A stretch of 64,000 nt of DNA. Origin: JANXQG01 sp963719885 (GTDB lineage: Bacteria > Planctomycetota > Planctomycetia > Pirellulales > Thermoguttaceae). The stretch covers positions 186,001 to 250,000 of the forward strand of contig CAVRDP010000012.1 of the NCBI GenBank assembly GCA_963719885.1. Reading direction: 5' to 3'. The translations under genes were made by a program, and so were the position numbers. Each line of letters opens with the position of its first letter. Position 1 is the first letter of the stretch. The notes under the pieces were generated by a model. It did not search any database, was not told where the DNA came from, and saw only the letters and a list, made by a program, of their open reading frames with translations. Below are positions 63,375 through 64,000 of this stretch, one piece after another.

Positions 63375-64000
63375 ATGGCCCGTGAAAGTCAAGGTCTGCA
63401 AGTCGTGTTGATCGTTTTCGTCATGCTCAGCGTCGTGTTGGGCGTGAGCCTCTATATCTACGTCAAGGAGGCTGACACCGCCGCCAAGGCTGTTTCGACC
63501 GAGAAACGCGATCGGCAACAGGCCGAAAGCGAAAAGAAAGCGACGGAGGAAGAGATCAAAGTTCTGAAGTCGATGATCGGCTTGCCCGATAAGGGCATCG
63601 CGGAAATCAAGAAGCAGTTCGACGAGGACATGCAGACCTACGGCAACCAGAAGAAGCCGGACGCTGCAACCGACACCGCGAGCGCCGGCACCCTTTCCTA
63701 TATCCGCTTGCTCGCGGGCATGTCCAAGGTCATCCAGGATCGTACCGAGGAACTTGTCCGCACGAAGGCCCTCGTGGCCGATCTGCAAGAGAAATTCAAG
63801 GACCGCGAGGCGGCCAAGGATGCCCAGATCAGGGCGCTGGTTGCGGACTACGGAAAACTGGACAATCTGGCCCATCATATTACAGGCGATTACAAGACTG
63901 CACAACAGGCTACAAAGGAAGAAATCGCGGAATTCTTGAAGGCGATGGATGCCGTCAAGAAAAACGCCATGGACGCTCTAGCCAAGGCTGATGAGAACGA
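63375..64000 (+). CDS. Membrane-anchored coiled-coil protein, N-terminal part, cut by window edge
   Basis: ATG at 63375 with AAAGGA upstream starts a frame of 208 codons without a stop to the window end. One TM segment (about 9-28, VVLIVFVMLSVVLGVSLYIY) is followed by long charged helices rich in Lys, Glu, Ala and Asp, predicted as coiled coil (for example KATEEEIKVLKSM and EELVRTKALVADLQEKF). It is divergent from the FlgG-like gene. No family recognised; a cell-envelope structural role is a guess. Confidence 0.7.
   Translation, partial: MARESQGLQVVLIVFVMLSVVLGVSLYIYVKEADTAAKAVSTEKRDRQQAESEKKATEEEIKVLKSMIGLPDKGIAEIKKQFDEDMQTYGNQKKPDAATDTASAGTLSYIRLLAGMSKVIQDRTEELVRTKALVADLQEKFKDREAAKDAQIRALVADYGKLDNLAHHITGDYKTAQQATKEEIAEFLKAMDAVKKNAMDALAKADEN

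Overview
This 64 kb window looks like a chromosomal piece of a planctomycete (Planctomycetota, probably a Pirellulales-like or uncultured lineage). The signs are a BBP7-like outer-membrane barrel, a giant surface protein starting with a LEPLEKRQLLS motif, an ECF sigma factor paired with a membrane Ser/Thr kinase, a planctomycete-type leucine-rich-repeat protein, futalosine-pathway MqnD, and many dispersed palindromic repeats. The assignment rests on gene content only.

Layout. 1-8.3 kb: the start of mqnD, an outer-membrane protein, and a leftward heavy-metal efflux operon (Cys-rich exported protein, CusB-like adaptor, CusA-like pump with a ~250-residue insertion). 8.3-12.4 kb: a sigma-54 activator without a receiver domain, then a textbook -24/-12 promoter, five small unknown genes and a strong terminator; four of the five proteins end in a basic -R(R/W)AA tail. 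12.4-17.1 kb: a lipoprotein, an alkaline-phosphatase-superfamily protein, and an ECF sigma factor/kinase pair with its own promoter.

17.2-25.7 kb holds the most unusual system: nine same-strand genes, mostly overlapping or nearly touching. They encode an Fe-type alcohol dehydrogenase, a PEP-mutase-family enzyme, two archaeal-type (type II) GAPDH homologues, a D-2-hydroxyacid dehydrogenase, a small 4-TM transporter, a CDP-alcohol phosphatidyltransferase, a CdsA-like cytidylyltransferase and a PlsC-like acyltransferase. I infer a pathway making a phosphonate (or similar C3) polar head and attaching it to a lipid. No phosphonopyruvate decarboxylase is present, so the classical aminoethylphosphonate route is not what is encoded.

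25.7-35.8 kb is housekeeping on the minus strand: YebC, a long TPR protein, an endonuclease III-like protein, RbfA, IF-2 and NusA, with a good promoter before nusA. 35.8-38.1 kb is non-coding and made of diverged repeats.

38.1-60.2 kb is an accessory, decaying surface/glycan region. It contains two paralogous GT2-GT4 double glycosyltransferases (one split precisely by a 154-bp palindromic element, the other frameshifted and carrying in-frame repeats), a frameshifted radical SAM gene, a GT1-like glycosyltransferase, an ~11-kb autotransporter-type/delta-60 repeat giant gene broken by two frameshifts, an LRR protein, and a TPR/YD-repeat chimera interrupted by a complete ISKra4-like element with an 8-bp target duplication. 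60.2-64 kb: a ketoacyl synthase lacking its catalytic Cys, a HicBA toxin-antitoxin pair, a FlgG-like hook/rod protein and the start of a membrane coiled-coil protein. No rRNA, complete tRNA or CRISPR array was seen.
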